A program made the position numbers and the translations under genes. A DNA stretch of 64,000 bases. Source: FEN-1073 sp963780865. Its GTDB lineage: Bacteria; Chloroflexota; Anaerolineae; Anaerolineales; RBG-16-64-43. The notes beneath the pieces were generated by a model. The model had not been told where the DNA came from and made no database searches. It saw nothing but the letters and a program-made list of their open reading frames with translations. Below, one piece after another: positions 47,951 to 57,016 of the stretch (the first letter of the stretch is position 1; every line of letters starts with the position of its first letter). The stretch spans positions 1 to 64,000 of the forward strand of contig CAWADT010000006.1 of NCBI GenBank assembly GCA_963780865.1, written 5' to 3'.

Positions 47951-48709
47951 CTATCCGGCGGCTTCCATTGCCGCCACCGCTTCGTCGGTTATCAGCAGAT
48001 TGGTATAAACCATATTCACATCATCCAGCTCTTCGAGCGATTCGATGACTTTCATCACCTGCACGGTTTGATCCGGTTCCAACTCGGTTTGCTGGTTGGG
48101 CTCCATCCGCAGCGCGGATTCCTCGGGTTTGATCCCCTCCTTGCGCAACCTTTCGCTGACGGATTTGAAGGCTTCCACAGGGGCGTAGATTTCGATCGTT
48201 TCTTTGCCGATCTGCACGTCGTCGGCGCCGGCGTCGACCGCGAGTTCGAACACCGTATCCGGGTTGTGCCCGGCGGTCGGGACGGAGAAGTAGGTTTTGC
48301 GGGCGAACTGCCAGGCGACCGATCCGCCTTCGCCCAGGCTTCCGCCCGCGCGGGAGAGAATCCGCCGGATCTCCGACACCGCGCGGTTGCGGTTGTCGGT
48401 TACCACGTCGATCAGCAAGGCGATCCCGTGCGGGGCATAGCCTTCATAGGTCACCTGCTCGATCGTGCCGCCTTCCTTGTCCTCGCCGGTCCCGCGTTTG
48501 ATGGCGCGCTCGACGTTCTCCTTGGGCATGTTATTGGCCCGGGCTTTTTCGATCGCCAGCCGCAGTTTGAAGTTGCTTTCCGAATCGCCCCCGCCTTCGC
48601 GCGCCGCCAGCACGATCTCGCGCGCGAGCCTCGTGAAGAGCTGGCCGCGCTTGGCGTCGGCCGTCCCTTTTTTGCGTTTGATGGTTGCCCATTTCGAATG
48701 GCCGGACAT
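47951..48709 (-). CDS. yebC: YebC/PmpR-family regulator or translation factor
   Basis: A 252-aa protein starting MSGHSKWATIKRKKGTADAK, the highly conserved YebC signature; ARANNMPKENVERAIKRG and NRNRAVSEIRRI follow. Members have been described as DNA-binding regulators and as factors that help ribosomes at proline stretches. It leads the yebC-ruvC-ruvA operon. A minus-strand TATAAT (48770-48775) is about 60 bases upstream, without a clear -35. Confidence 0.95.
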   Translation of the reverse strand: MSGHSKWATIKRKKGTADAKRGQLFTRLAREIVLAAREGGGDSESNFKLRLAIEKARANNMPKENVERAIKRGTGEDKEGGTIEQVTYEGYAPHGIALLIDVVTDNRNRAVSEIRRILSRAGGSLGEGGSVAWQFARKTYFSVPTAGHNPDTVFELAVDAGADDVQIGKETIEIYAPVEAFKSVSERLRKEGIKPEESALRMEPNQQTELEPDQTVQVMKVIESLEELDDVNMVYTNLLITDEAVAAMEAAG

Positions 48710-48993
48710 GGGAATTTCTCCTGACTTAAGCGCCTTGGCGCGAAGGATCGGAGTTCGTCAAACAGGCGGATTATACCATCCCCCTCCTCTTTCCTCCCCC
48801 ATTTATCCGCCGGCAAAATTCGATCGGGCGTTTATTTTGGATTTTTTTCCAAACGATCCGGGTTTGGATAAACGGGGGAGGATGAAGGAGGGGGGAGCGG
48901 CCGTCAAGCCCTAGGCGGCGGGATTCGCCCGTGAATCCCGCGATCGATAACCTTATTTCACTAAACTAGTTCTACGTCTGCAATCGGGGAAAT

Positions 48994-49024
48994 TTGCCGT
49001 TTCCCAAGGGCGCAATGTTATAAT
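48994..49024 (+). promoter_or_regulatory. Promoter of the WD40 lipoprotein
   Basis: TTGCCG (48994-48999) and an extended -10 TGTTATAAT ending at 49024 (TGn before TATAAT), spacer 19. It lies about 45 bases before the TTG start at 49071. The rest of the 48710-49070 spacer holds nothing else recognisable. Confidence 0.5.
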
Positions 49025-49070
49025 TTTTTTTGGTAAAAAATATTTTAAGTCGCCTCGGCCAGGAGGAAAG

Positions 49071-50202
49071 TTGAAAAAAGCATTCTTCATCTTGTTTTTG
49101 TTGGCGCTGCTTATGGCAGGATGCAAAACGGCTTCCAACCAGGCTCCGTCTCTCGAGCCAGCCTCCGCCCGGGCAGTCACCGCCTCGTCCACAGCTTTGG
49201 TTTCCCCGACCCTGGAGATGCAGGAACAGGCAACGGTAACACCCCGGAATACGGAAACCGCCACGCCCCTTGCCCATTTGGGGATGGGGGACGGGCATCT
49301 GGTCGTTTATTCGCCCGACGGCAAATTTCTGGCCATCGGTTTTGCCAATGGAATTGCCGTGCTGGATGCACGCACGCTTCAGGAATTAAAACTTATCCGT
49401 AGCTCTTCCTATGTTAGCTTCGTCCTATTTTCTTCCGACAGCCGATTCCTGATCACCAGCGGGTCGGAAGAGGGAACCGTCGAATTTCGGAACGTGGACG
49501 ATTGGTCGCTGGCGAGGACGATGACGATTGGCTCCGTCTCGGTGATTGGGGCGGCCGTCTCTCCTGACGGGAAGCTACTGGCGACGATTAGCGATTTCGG
49601 AATATATGATCAGGTTATGGAATCTCTCCGACGGTTCCCTGATTCGCGAGCTCTCCAGCAATTTCTCGTTTATTCGGTGCTTGGCGTTTTCACCGGACGG
49701 AACGATGCTGGCTTCCGGATCGGAGGACTATACCGTGCGGTTGTGGCGCGTCGCGGATGGATCCGAACGGATGAAATTGGGCAAGGAATTGGGACCCTCG
49801 GCGGGGGCCGAATGGAGCACGGTTCTCAGCGTCGCCTTTTCCCCGGATGGGAAAACGCTCGCTTCCGCGTCGGGTTACGGATTTATTCATTTGTGGAGCG
49901 TCTCGGACGGATCGCAATTGAAAAAAGTCGACGAAAAATTTTCTTTGGAAAGGAAGATAAAAGTTGTATTCTCCCCGGACGGGAAGTCGATCGCGTATGG
50001 TTCTATGATGGAGAATATTATCCGCGTGAGGAATGCCGCCACAATGGATCTGGCGGCCACCCTGGAGGGGCATACGGATGTCGTCTTCGATATTGCCTAC
50101 CGTCCGGATGGGAGCGAGCTGGCTTCGGTTTCGCGAGACGGGACTCTCAGGACGTGGAAGATGCCGGAAGGATCGGCCTTGGTGACTCTTATCCTCAACT
50201 AA
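49071..50202 (+). CDS. WD40-repeat lipoprotein (frameshifted)
   Basis: The signal peptide ends in LLMAGC (lipobox at residue 18), followed by a Thr/Ala linker, then WD40-like blades with SPDGKFLAIG, SPDGKLLAT, FSPDGTMLASGSEDYTVRLW, FSPDGKTLASASG and YRPDGSELASVSRDGTLRTW. The start is a TTG preceded by AGGAGGAAAG. The frame is broken at about 49603 by one extra base (ATATATG); after correction the propeller continues to 50202. It is probably a cell-surface binding protein. Confidence 0.8.
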
Positions 50203-50432
50203 TCCGTATCCCTGCGTTTTGTCCTCTGGCAAAGGCATCACAGACACCGGAGGAAATGAATCGCGACTTCCGCTCGATGCCGGGGTCGGAAAAAATTTTC
50301 CCGGGCTACGCTAACGAAAGAAATTGGATATTGGGTCGTGGTTCCTTTTCGGCGCAGCGGTAAATCCCTCTGAGGTTCGTTCCCGTAGTGAATCGTCAAT
50401 AAAGCCAAAGTCGATTATTATTATCGCTCATC
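50203..50432. other. Spacer upstream of the ECF sigma operon
   Basis: No gene is recognised. ECF sigma genes are often self-regulated from this position, but no repeated promoter motif could be verified. Confidence 0.25.
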
Positions 50433-51050
50433 ATGGAAGAACGAACCCTGCTCGATAACGCGCGCCGGGGCGATGTAGACGCATTCAACCAATTGGTGCT
50501 GGCCCATCAGAGCCACGCCTATTCCTTCGCCTACCGGATGCTCGGCGAGAAGGAAAGCGCGGCCGACGCCGCGCAGCAGGCGTTCCTCTCCGCCTACCGC
50601 CACCTCGGCGAGCTGCGGGGCGAATCGTTCCGATCCTGGCTGCTGCGGATCGTGGCCAACGCCTGCCTCGACGAACTGCGCCGGCGCAAGCGCCGGCCCG
50701 CCGTCTCGCTCGAGGACCTGGCCGCCGGCGAGGACGGAGACCGCAGCGAGGAATCCCTCTCCATCCTGGCCGATCCGGCCATAGGGCCGGAAGCGGCCGC
50801 CATCCGGTCGGACCTACGCCATTCGATCGAGGATTGCCTCGCGCTTCTGCCCCCCGAGCAGCGCGCGACCGTGCTGCTGGTGGACGTGCACGCCATGGAT
50901 TACGCCGAGACGGCGCGCACGCTGCGCGTCGCGCTGGGCACCATCAAGAGCCGCGTGGCCCGCGCCCGGGCCGATCTGCGGGATTGCCTCCGCGCCAAAG
51001 GGGAACTTCCGCCGCCGGCGCGCCGTCTGGAGAGTGAGGCGCGCGCATGA
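50433..51050 (+). CDS. ECF-family RNA polymerase sigma factor
   Basis: A 205-aa sigma factor: region 2 (FNQLVLAHQSHAYSFAYRMLGEKESAADAAQQAFLSAYR), a linker rich in Asp/Glu, and region 4 (LLPPEQRATVLLVDVHAMDYAETARTLRVALGTIKSRVARAR). Its stop overlaps the start of the anti-sigma gene (ATGA). It should direct RNAP to stress promoters when released. Confidence 0.94.
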   Translation: MEERTLLDNARRGDVDAFNQLVLAHQSHAYSFAYRMLGEKESAADAAQQAFLSAYRHLGELRGESFRSWLLRIVANACLDELRRRKRRPAVSLEDLAAGEDGDRSEESLSILADPAIGPEAAAIRSDLRHSIEDCLALLPPEQRATVLLVDVHAMDYAETARTLRVALGTIKSRVARARADLRDCLRAKGELPPPARRLESEARA

Positions 51051-51901
51051 ATTCCCCGGAAAGGCTCGACCCGCAACTGCTGGAATTGTTATCGGCCTAT
51101 CTCGATGGCCGGCTGGAAGGCGCGGAGAGGACCGCCCTGGAAGCGCGACTTAATAATGAAGAGAACCTCCGCCGGCAGCTGGTGGAATTGCGCTCGGTCC
51201 GGGATTCACTTCGCGCGCTGCCCTTGTTAACACCGCCGCGCTCGTTTGCGCTGACCCCGGCGATGGCCGGGAAGGCGGCGGGAAAACCGGCTGTTTTCAC
51301 ACCGCGCCGGATGGCATTCGGCTCGGCGCTGGCCTCTCTGGCGTTTGTCTGTGTGCTTTCATTGGAAGTGCTTTCCCGCGGGGTTTTCCTTCCAGCGGCG
51401 AGCGCTCCCCGGGCGCTATCGGTGAATGAGTCGCTGGCCGGTCCGCGGCCGTCCGAGACGGAAACCGGCGCCGGGAAATCCGCCGCGGTCGCCGCCACTT
51501 CTGCTCCCGCGGCGACCGAGCTTCCCCCGTCCGCCGCCACTGCGCAGGCGGTCACCGGCTCCGGCAATTCCGTTCCAACCGAGACGCCCACGGAGGCGCC
51601 GGTTACGCCCCTGATGCTTGGAGGCGGCTGCGGAGAATGTTCTCCAACCGAAACGCCGACAATCGAACCCTCACCGACGGCAACGTTTAATTTTCCCGAA
51701 TGCGGTTGCCATCCGACGAAGGTGCAGCCGGCTATTTTGGCCTCTACCGCCGTGGTTTCTCCGAGCAGGAGTTCTCAGCAATCCATCCGCGTTGATGTTC
51801 AAACCGCCACCCCGTTTGTGGAGGCGTTCTTCGGGCTGGCCGCCGTCTTGCTGGCCGCCGCGGCCGCGCTGACCGCAGTTTTCTCGCGCCGGCGGCATTG
51901 A
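51047..51901 (+). CDS. Membrane anti-sigma factor
   Basis: A 284-aa protein. The N-terminal cytoplasmic region LLELLSAYLDGRLEGAERTALEARL...LRRQLVELRSVRDSLRAL resembles the anti-sigma helical bundle (without the full HxxxCxxC zinc motif). A membrane helix lies near 85-105; a long extracellular stretch is rich in Ala/Thr/Pro and has a Cys cluster (CGEC ... CGC near 190-220). A second hydrophobic segment ends the protein. The Cys could sense redox or damage. It is coupled to the sigma gene. Confidence 0.82.
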   Translation: MNSPERLDPQLLELLSAYLDGRLEGAERTALEARLNNEENLRRQLVELRSVRDSLRALPLLTPPRSFALTPAMAGKAAGKPAVFTPRRMAFGSALASLAFVCVLSLEVLSRGVFLPAASAPRALSVNESLAGPRPSETETGAGKSAAVAATSAPAATELPPSAATAQAVTGSGNSVPTETPTEAPVTPLMLGGGCGECSPTETPTIEPSPTATFNFPECGCHPTKVQPAILASTAVVSPSRSSQQSIRVDVQTATPFVEAFFGLAAVLLAAAAALTAVFSRRRH

Positions 51902-51922
51902 CCGAGAATTTTGAGAATCGAT

Positions 51923-52429
51923 ATGCCAAAAAATATTCCCCTAAAAATCCGCCCTCTCTTGCCGGAGGATTGGCCCGCGGTCAGAGCCATTTTCCAGGAA
52001 GGCATTGACACTCGCAATGCCACCTTCGAAGACCAACCCCCGGACTGGGGAGAATGGGATTCCTCTCATCTCCGGGACGGCAGGATGGTTGCCGCCCTGG
52101 ATGGAAAGGTGGTCGCCTGGGCGTCGCTCACTTCCGTTTCCGGCCGGTGCGTGTATTCCGGGGTGGCGGAAGTCAGCATTTATATCGCCGCGGCGATGCG
52201 CGGGAAGGGGATCGGCGGAACGCTGCTGGAAGCGCTGATCATGGAATCCGAGCGGAAAGGGTACTGGACGCTCCAGGCGGGGATCTTCCCGGAAAACGAA
52301 GCCTCCATGGCTCTCCATCAAAAATGCGGATTTAAGATCGTCGGCCGGCGCGACCGGCTTGGCAAGATGGACAACCGTTGGCGGGACGTGATGCTGTTGG
52401 AAAGGCGCAGCAGCGTCGCCGGAAGCTAG
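51923..52429 (+). CDS. GNAT-family N-acetyltransferase (phosphinothricin-acetyltransferase-like)
   Basis: A 168-aa acetyltransferase. IRPLLPEDWPAVRAIFQEGIDTRNATFE is the N-terminus of the PAT/MddA group; the acetyl-CoA loop is MRGKGIGGTLLEALI, and HQKCGFKIVGRRDRLGKMDNRWRDVMLLER is characteristic of PAT-like enzymes that acetylate the amino group of methionine derivatives or phosphinothricin. ATG at 51923 is preferred over TTG at 51911. Confidence 0.85.
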   Translation: MPKNIPLKIRPLLPEDWPAVRAIFQEGIDTRNATFEDQPPDWGEWDSSHLRDGRMVAALDGKVVAWASLTSVSGRCVYSGVAEVSIYIAAAMRGKGIGGTLLEALIMESERKGYWTLQAGIFPENEASMALHQKCGFKIVGRRDRLGKMDNRWRDVMLLERRSSVAGS

Positions 52430-52536
52430 CGGATTTCCTCGGCGCCCGGTTTCCGTTCCCGAAGGCGCCCCTCGCGTTTTTTCCCACGGCGGATGGTATA
52501 TAATCTTTGCATTCGCCGTTCCAAGGGGAACGCTCC

Positions 52537-53247
52537 ATGAACTGGCTTCAACGATTATTCTCCCGGCCCGAAAAACAACCTCCCCTCGAGCAAAAATCCG
52601 CGCCGCCGGCCGCGGTTCCTCCCCCCGCCGCGGCTCCCGTTCTCCCCCCGGCTGCCGATTCCCGCGACCAAGCCGAGAGCCATCTGCGCGAGGTGCAGGC
52701 CAAAACCAACAAGCTGGCGGAAGACTTCGCCCGCGGGGAAATCAACCGCTCCACCTTCATTCACCTCTACGAACATTATCAGCAGCAGCGCCAGGCCATC
52801 GAGCGGTTGCTGGAGATCTCGCCGGAGAGCTGGCGCGAAGCCGTCAGCCAGGGGAAGAGCATCGCCATCCGCCGAGAACATTTTGCCAAGCCTCTGGGAT
52901 TTTCCATCTACGAGAACGCTTCGGGCATGCCGCTTTCGACGCTCGGCAAGTTCGATCTGGACCCGGCGCTGATGGTGCCGATGCTTTCCTCCTACCGCGA
53001 AGCCGCGCGCGAGATGTTCGGCTCGCGGATGCGCTCCACCCAGATCGAGAACGGCCGTTGGGTGTGCTTCGTCTCGGGTCAATTCACCACGCTGATCGCG
53101 CTCTATAACACCGAACCCGCCGCGCGGCAGCTGCAGCTGATGGAAGAGACGCACCTGTTTTTCGAACGCGCCAACAAGCCCAGGTTGCAGCAATCGCCGA
53201 TCAACCTCGACGGGATGGTCTTCCCCCACGAGTATTACCTGCAGTAG
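52537..53247 (+). CDS. Roadblock/longin-like partner protein of a small GTPase (hypothetical)
   Basis: A 236-aa protein. Residues 1-45 are Pro/Ala-rich with a basic start; 48-90 form a helical region (QAESHLREVQAKTNKLAEDFARGEINRSTF, cut short here); about 115-225 look like an alpha/beta roadblock or longin fold (GFSIYENASGMPLSTLGKF, LSSYREAAREMFGSRM, FVSGQFTTLIALYN, FFERAN). Such folds regulate Ras-like GTPases (MglB, Ragulator). Thirty bases separate it from the GTPase gene, so they are co-expressed. AAGGGGAA precedes the ATG. Fold assignment is by eye. Confidence 0.6.
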   Translation: MNWLQRLFSRPEKQPPLEQKSAPPAAVPPPAAAPVLPPAADSRDQAESHLREVQAKTNKLAEDFARGEINRSTFIHLYEHYQQQRQAIERLLEISPESWREAVSQGKSIAIRREHFAKPLGFSIYENASGMPLSTLGKFDLDPALMVPMLSSYREAAREMFGSRMRSTQIENGRWVCFVSGQFTTLIALYNTEPAARQLQLMEETHLFFERANKPRLQQSPINLDGMVFPHEYYLQ

Positions 53248-53276
53248 CCAATCCCCGCTCTCCAAGGAGCCTGAAG

Positions 53277-53774
53277 ATGTCGGACATCCCCCTGTATAAA
53301 ATCTCGATCGCGGGCGATGAAGCCGTCGGGAAAACCTCCCTCATCCGGCGATATTGCGAGGGCAAGTTCGAAGAGTCGCGCGTCGCCACCATCGGCGTGG
53401 ATTTCCAGACGAAGGTGGTCGAGCTGCCCTTGGGCGCGGTTAAGCTTTCCATCTGGGATATGGCCGGGCAATCCCGCTTCGAAGTGGTGCGGACGGGGAT
53501 GTACCGCGGCAGCCGCGCGACGGCGCTGGTGTTCGATCTTTCCAATCCGGCCACGCTCCAGCACCTCCCCGCTTGGCGCAACGAGGCGCAGACCAACGCG
53601 AAAGGCACAAAGCTCCTAGTGGTCGGCAACAAATTGGATCTGGCCGCGGAGCGCGGCGCCGGAAAAGCGTTCGCGGATACCATCGGCGCGGCCTACGTCG
53701 AAACCAGCGCGCAAACCGGCGAAGGCGTGGCGGAGCTGTTCACCGCGCTGGCCGCACTGGCGGCGCAAGCATGA
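53277..53774 (+). CDS. Ras/Rab-like small GTPase
   Basis: A 165-aa GTPase with all G motifs: GDEAVGKTSLI (G1), the switch-I Thr in VATIGVDF (G2), WDMAGQSRFE (G3), NKLD (G4) and ETSAQTGEG (G5). The WDMAGQ form, with Gln after Gly, is like eukaryotic Rab/Ras and suggests ordinary hydrolysis. No lipid-anchor Cys is at the C-terminus. It is paired with a roadblock/longin-like protein and probably works as a switch for polarity, motility or envelope processes. Confidence 0.88.
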   Translation: MSDIPLYKISIAGDEAVGKTSLIRRYCEGKFEESRVATIGVDFQTKVVELPLGAVKLSIWDMAGQSRFEVVRTGMYRGSRATALVFDLSNPATLQHLPAWRNEAQTNAKGTKLLVVGNKLDLAAERGAGKAFADTIGAAYVETSAQTGEGVAELFTALAALAAQA

Positions 53775-53820
53775 TCTGAACGCGCCCGGATTATTGCACC
53801 ACCGGCTTTGCGGACGACTC

Positions 53821-54587
53821 ATGTGGACCGGACGAAGAATCCCCTACCTGTATAATAAATACCTTCGAGGAGTCCGTCTGGATAAATCGCCCATCTTCAT
53901 TGTTGGATGCGGCCATAGCGGCACTTCCCTGATACATGCAATTCTGGATTCCCATTCGAGAATATTTGCCATTCCTCCCGAGACTCGCGTCGGATTTAGA
54001 AAAATCCCGAGCCTTGGTTCCGTACATTCGCCTTTGCGACCATTAGCGCCGGGAAACGCCGCTGGGTGGAGAAAACTCCCAAGCATATCCATCGGATGGA
54101 ATACCTTTGGCAATTGCTCCCGGATGCAAAATTCCTTCTCGTCCTGCGCGATGGGCGGGATGTAGCTTGTTCCATCCAAGAACGAACGGGAGATTTGGAG
54201 TCCGGGATCCGGCGATGGGTGACAGACAACCTGGCCGGGGAGAAATATTGGGGAAATCCGCAGGTTTGCTTGGTCCGATACGAGTTGCTTATCCTTGAAT
54301 TCGAGAATACCATTGCCCGCATTCTGGATTTTCTCGGAGAGGAATATGAGGTTGGATTAAAAGAATATTACCGCAAGCCCCGATTATTCTATGCGGATGT
54401 CATTGAAAAACCGGCCGGTATTTTTGGGGATAACCATGCTCAATACCGCAATTGGCAGATTAATCAACCGCTCTTCGATGGCCGTGGAAAATGGATGCGG
54501 ATGACCGGAGAAGAGAAGCGTGTTTTCAAAGTATTGGCCGGCGAATTGCTGGAAAGATACGGCTATGCCGACGGGATGGATTGGTGA
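53821..54587 (+). CDS. Sulfotransferase family protein (frameshifted)
   Basis: The first part has the PAPS loop FIVGCGHSGTSLIHAILDSH. The frame breaks at 53999-54005, where AAAAA would need one more A to continue with NPEPWFRTFAFATISAGKRR and WVEKTPKHIHR (a typical sulfotransferase EKTPKH motif), then LLVLRDGRDVACSIQ (3'-phosphate motif). Length after correction is about 256 residues. It is a third sulfotransferase, distinct from the pair at 38-40 kb. The homopolymer deletion is probably a sequence error. Confidence 0.8.
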
Positions 54588-55015
54588 TTTTTCCTCGGTC
54601 CGTTATCCGCGCATTGCCGATTCGCAAAAGTCTTTTCTCCCGTCTCCCCTTTTTCGGGAAAAGATCGCCTTTGCCGAAAATCGCTGAGATATGATTGATG
54701 AAATGTATCGGCTCAGGCATAAACAATTTGTACGCGGATTTCTCGGAGAGCCGGATTTCCCGGAGGAATAGAAAAAGTATTATTCTCCCCTCATCTTGGA
54801 ATTATCCGTAAAATCCGGAGAATCCGCGCAATCCGCGTACTGTTGATTTGAGATACAGGAAGTGCCCGAGTAGATACGATGAAATCATCCGAAAGGAAAA
54901 ATATTTTCGGGCGATCTTCGGGTAGAATTAGCAGGGACAATTCCTGAAGCGGAGTTGGGGACGATGGGATTGGCATCGATTCGAATCCTGCGGGAGGAAG
55001 GCGCGAGGCTCCGGA
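54588..55015. other. Spacer with family-D dispersed repeat
   Basis: Between about 54722 and 54842 a GTACGCGGATTTC...ATCCGTAAAATCCGG...AATCCGCGTAC arrangement forms imperfect inverted repeats. Related stretches occur at 56650-56800, 60885-60910 and 27748. No gene was recognised. Confidence 0.5.
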
Positions 55016-55744
55016 ATGTCTTGGAACAGATGGTTCGGTGGGAAGAACGATAACCCGTCGCTGCCGCAAAACCGGAAAAGCATTCGGGTCCGCCCGATTC
55101 ACGGTTGCGATGTTTTTCTGGATATTAACCATCGTCTTCCCGGGCTATCCATGGAGACGATCTTTGATGTTGGTGCAAACATCGGACAATCGGCTCAGGA
55201 ATACCGGCGCCGCTTTCCAGCGGCCGATCTGTACTGCTTCGAACCGGTGCCTTCCACGTTTCAAGAGCTTTGCAAGAATCTGGAGGTATCGGATAAAACT
55301 CACGCCTTTCCACTGGCTTTTGGTTCCAAGCCGGGGCGCGTCGGCGTCGTCCTCCAATCCCATTCTTCCATTAATTCCTTGCTGAATACAGTGGAGCCAC
55401 CGTTCCCGGAAGGAATCCAGGCGGAAATCGTTGATGTCGACACGATGGATAATTTCTGCCGCATCCACGAGATCTCGCAGATGGATTATCTGAAAATCGA
55501 CACCGAAGGCTATGATTTGGAAGTATTAAAGGGAGCGGAGGACCTGTTGCAACGGCGATGTGTGACGTTCATTCAGGTCGAAGCCGGAATGAACCCGTAC
55601 AACCAAAAACATGTCCCCCTGAAAATCCTCCAGGATTTCCTGGAGGCGCATCACTATGTGTTGTTCGGCCTGTATGACCAAACGTTTGAATGGCGCGGCG
55701 AGGCCAGGTTGCGCTTCCTCAACGCCGTTTTCATCCTTTCCTAA
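55016..55744 (+). CDS. FkbM-family SAM-dependent methyltransferase
   Basis: A 242-aa methyltransferase: the SAM-binding loop IFDVGANIGQSAQEY, CFEPVPSTFQEL, and the family signature MDYLKIDTEGYDLEVLKGAEDLL. FkbM enzymes methylate hydroxyls on sugars or polyketides. It lies near a sulfotransferase and may decorate surface glycans. GAGG precedes the start at 55016. Confidence 0.88.
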   Translation: MSWNRWFGGKNDNPSLPQNRKSIRVRPIHGCDVFLDINHRLPGLSMETIFDVGANIGQSAQEYRRRFPAADLYCFEPVPSTFQELCKNLEVSDKTHAFPLAFGSKPGRVGVVLQSHSSINSLLNTVEPPFPEGIQAEIVDVDTMDNFCRIHEISQMDYLKIDTEGYDLEVLKGAEDLLQRRCVTFIQVEAGMNPYNQKHVPLKILQDFLEAHHYVLFGLYDQTFEWRGEARLRFLNAVFILS

Positions 55745-55809
55745 TTTCCCGGCGGGAGGAGCGCTGCGTACGGCCAGCGGCGGGTTCTCTCCGGAAAAAG
55801 GAAATATCC

Positions 55810-56586
55810 ATGAAGCAAACTCCCGCATTTTATTTCGACATTCTGGAATTGCTTTCCCGCGGACGGTGTCCGGCGTGCGAGCTCACGCGCAGCAAAGCGA
55901 TGCATTACATCGACCACGCCCTGTACGGGCTGGTGACCGACCCGCACGCGCAAAATTTGTTCGCCGACACCGGCGGGTACTGCCGCCGGCACGGCGAGAT
56001 GCTGCTGAAAATCCCCTGGGGCTCGGCGCTGGGCGTGGCCATTCTCTATAACCGCCTGATCGAAGACGCGGCCGAGGAATTAAAAACCCAGCAGAACGAA
56101 TCCGCCGCCGGAGAAAAGCGCGGCGCTCCCGCGTTGAGGTTGTTCCCGGCCAAAAGCCGCCGAAAGCCTCTCGTACGCGGCGATAACCCGGATTGTCTGG
56201 CCTGTAAAGTGGAGCGCGAGACCGAAGACGGCGTATTGCACACGCTGGTCGAATCCATGCGCGCTGGGGACGAGCGCATGCTCGCGGCGGTGGGCGGCTC
56301 GGAGGGATTCTGCCTGTACCATCTGGACCGGATGCTGAAAGATCCGCTGCCCGGGAAAGTGGAAACGGCGTTGCGGCGCCATGGGTTGCGGCGGGCCGAG
56401 CAGTTGCTTGCCGAGTTGAAGGAATTCATGCGAAAGAGCGATTACCGGTTCACGGGGGAGCCGATGGGAGCGGAGGGCGACAGCTGGACGCGGGCGGTCG
56501 CGTGGGTGACGGGAGTGGGCATGGAGAAGGATGAACCCGGATCGCATCCGGGGGATTTAAAAAGGCAGATGCGGGGGGAAGGGTAG
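55810..56586 (+). CDS. DUF6062-like protein with Cys/His motifs
   Basis: A 258-aa soluble protein with two repeated halves. Each has a Cys pair and a later C-x2/4-H: FYFDILELLSRGRCPACEL then GGYCRRHGEMLL, and NPDCLACKVE then GFCLYHLDRML. The pattern suggests structural metal sites. A similar protein family occurs widely in Chloroflexota; function unknown. AAAGGAAATATCC precedes the ATG at 55810; a longer frame back to 55690 overlaps the methyltransferase gene. Confidence 0.65.
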   Translation: MKQTPAFYFDILELLSRGRCPACELTRSKAMHYIDHALYGLVTDPHAQNLFADTGGYCRRHGEMLLKIPWGSALGVAILYNRLIEDAAEELKTQQNESAAGEKRGAPALRLFPAKSRRKPLVRGDNPDCLACKVERETEDGVLHTLVESMRAGDERMLAAVGGSEGFCLYHLDRMLKDPLPGKVETALRRHGLRRAEQLLAELKEFMRKSDYRFTGEPMGAEGDSWTRAVAWVTGVGMEKDEPGSHPGDLKRQMRGEG

Positions 56587-56841
56587 CCGGATGGTTTTTG
56601 ACTTTCCGGCTCTTCTAAAATTCTAAATCCTTATCCAAGCGGAAAATAAGATTTTGTACGCGGATGACCCTCGTCACGCTTCGCGCTCCGGGGGCAGGTA
56701 CGGAAAAGATCCGATTACGCCGAGAAAACAGCCTCCAAAATTTTTTGGTAATTCTCCGTTAATCCGTAAAATCAGCGAAATCCGCGAACAAGGTTTTCCA
56801 TTGAAATTCACCACCGATGCTCGGCGCGAACCCCTAATCAC
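56587..56841. repeat. Family-D dispersed repeat upstream of the pyr promoter
   Basis: GTACGCGGATGACC ... AATCCGTAAAATCAGCGAAATCCGCG resembles the repeats at 54722-54842 and 60885. No gene. Confidence 0.45.
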
Positions 56842-56869
56842 TTGACGAAATTACGGAAACGTCTATAAT
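56842..56869 (+). promoter_or_regulatory. Promoter of the pyrimidine operon
   Basis: TTGACG (56842-56847), a 16-base spacer and consensus TATAAT (56864-56869). Initiation about 7 bases further gives a transcript starting 0-3 bases before the leader ATG at 56879, that is, nearly leaderless. Confidence 0.75.
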
Positions 56870-56878
56870 TCGCGCGGC

Positions 56879-57016
56879 ATGAAAAACAATCGAGCTTCGA
56901 TCCTCCCCGGCGCCCGAATGGGGCTTACCCCCCATGAGGGCGTTTTGTTTTTTCCAGCCGTTTCCGAGAGCCGAAAGGCTCTCTTTTTTATACCGCAACC
57001 GGTGGCGCCATGCTGA
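56879..57016 (+). CDS. pyr operon leader peptide (45 codons)
   Basis: An open frame starting at the ATG just downstream of the promoter. It encodes MKNNRASILPGARM... through GVLFFPAV and ALFFIPQPVAPC and stops with TGA seven bases inside pyrC. It runs through a U-rich tract and the terminator hairpin, so a translating ribosome would prevent hairpin formation. Length and layout resemble the E. coli pyrBI leader (44 codons). No Shine-Dalgarno is possible if the RNA is leaderless. Whether it is translated is inferred. Confidence 0.55.
   Translation: MKNNRASILPGARMGLTPHEGVLFFPAVSESRKALFFIPQPVAPC
56966..56989 (+). terminator. Attenuator: intrinsic terminator before pyrC
   Basis: GAGAGCC, loop GAAA, GGCTCTC, then TTTTTT. 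It sits about 20 bases upstream of pyrC, 90 bases after the probable start site. A U-rich run GTTTTGTTTTTT (56942-56953) and a small hairpin ATGGGG/CCCCAT (56918-56935) precede it, matching the pause-site geometry of UTP-sensitive attenuation. A PyrR-type mechanism is an alternative. Confidence 0.8.

Noticed and set aside
54960..55015. tRNA-like TTCGAATCC
   Set aside because: The flanking bases do not form a T-arm or acceptor stem.
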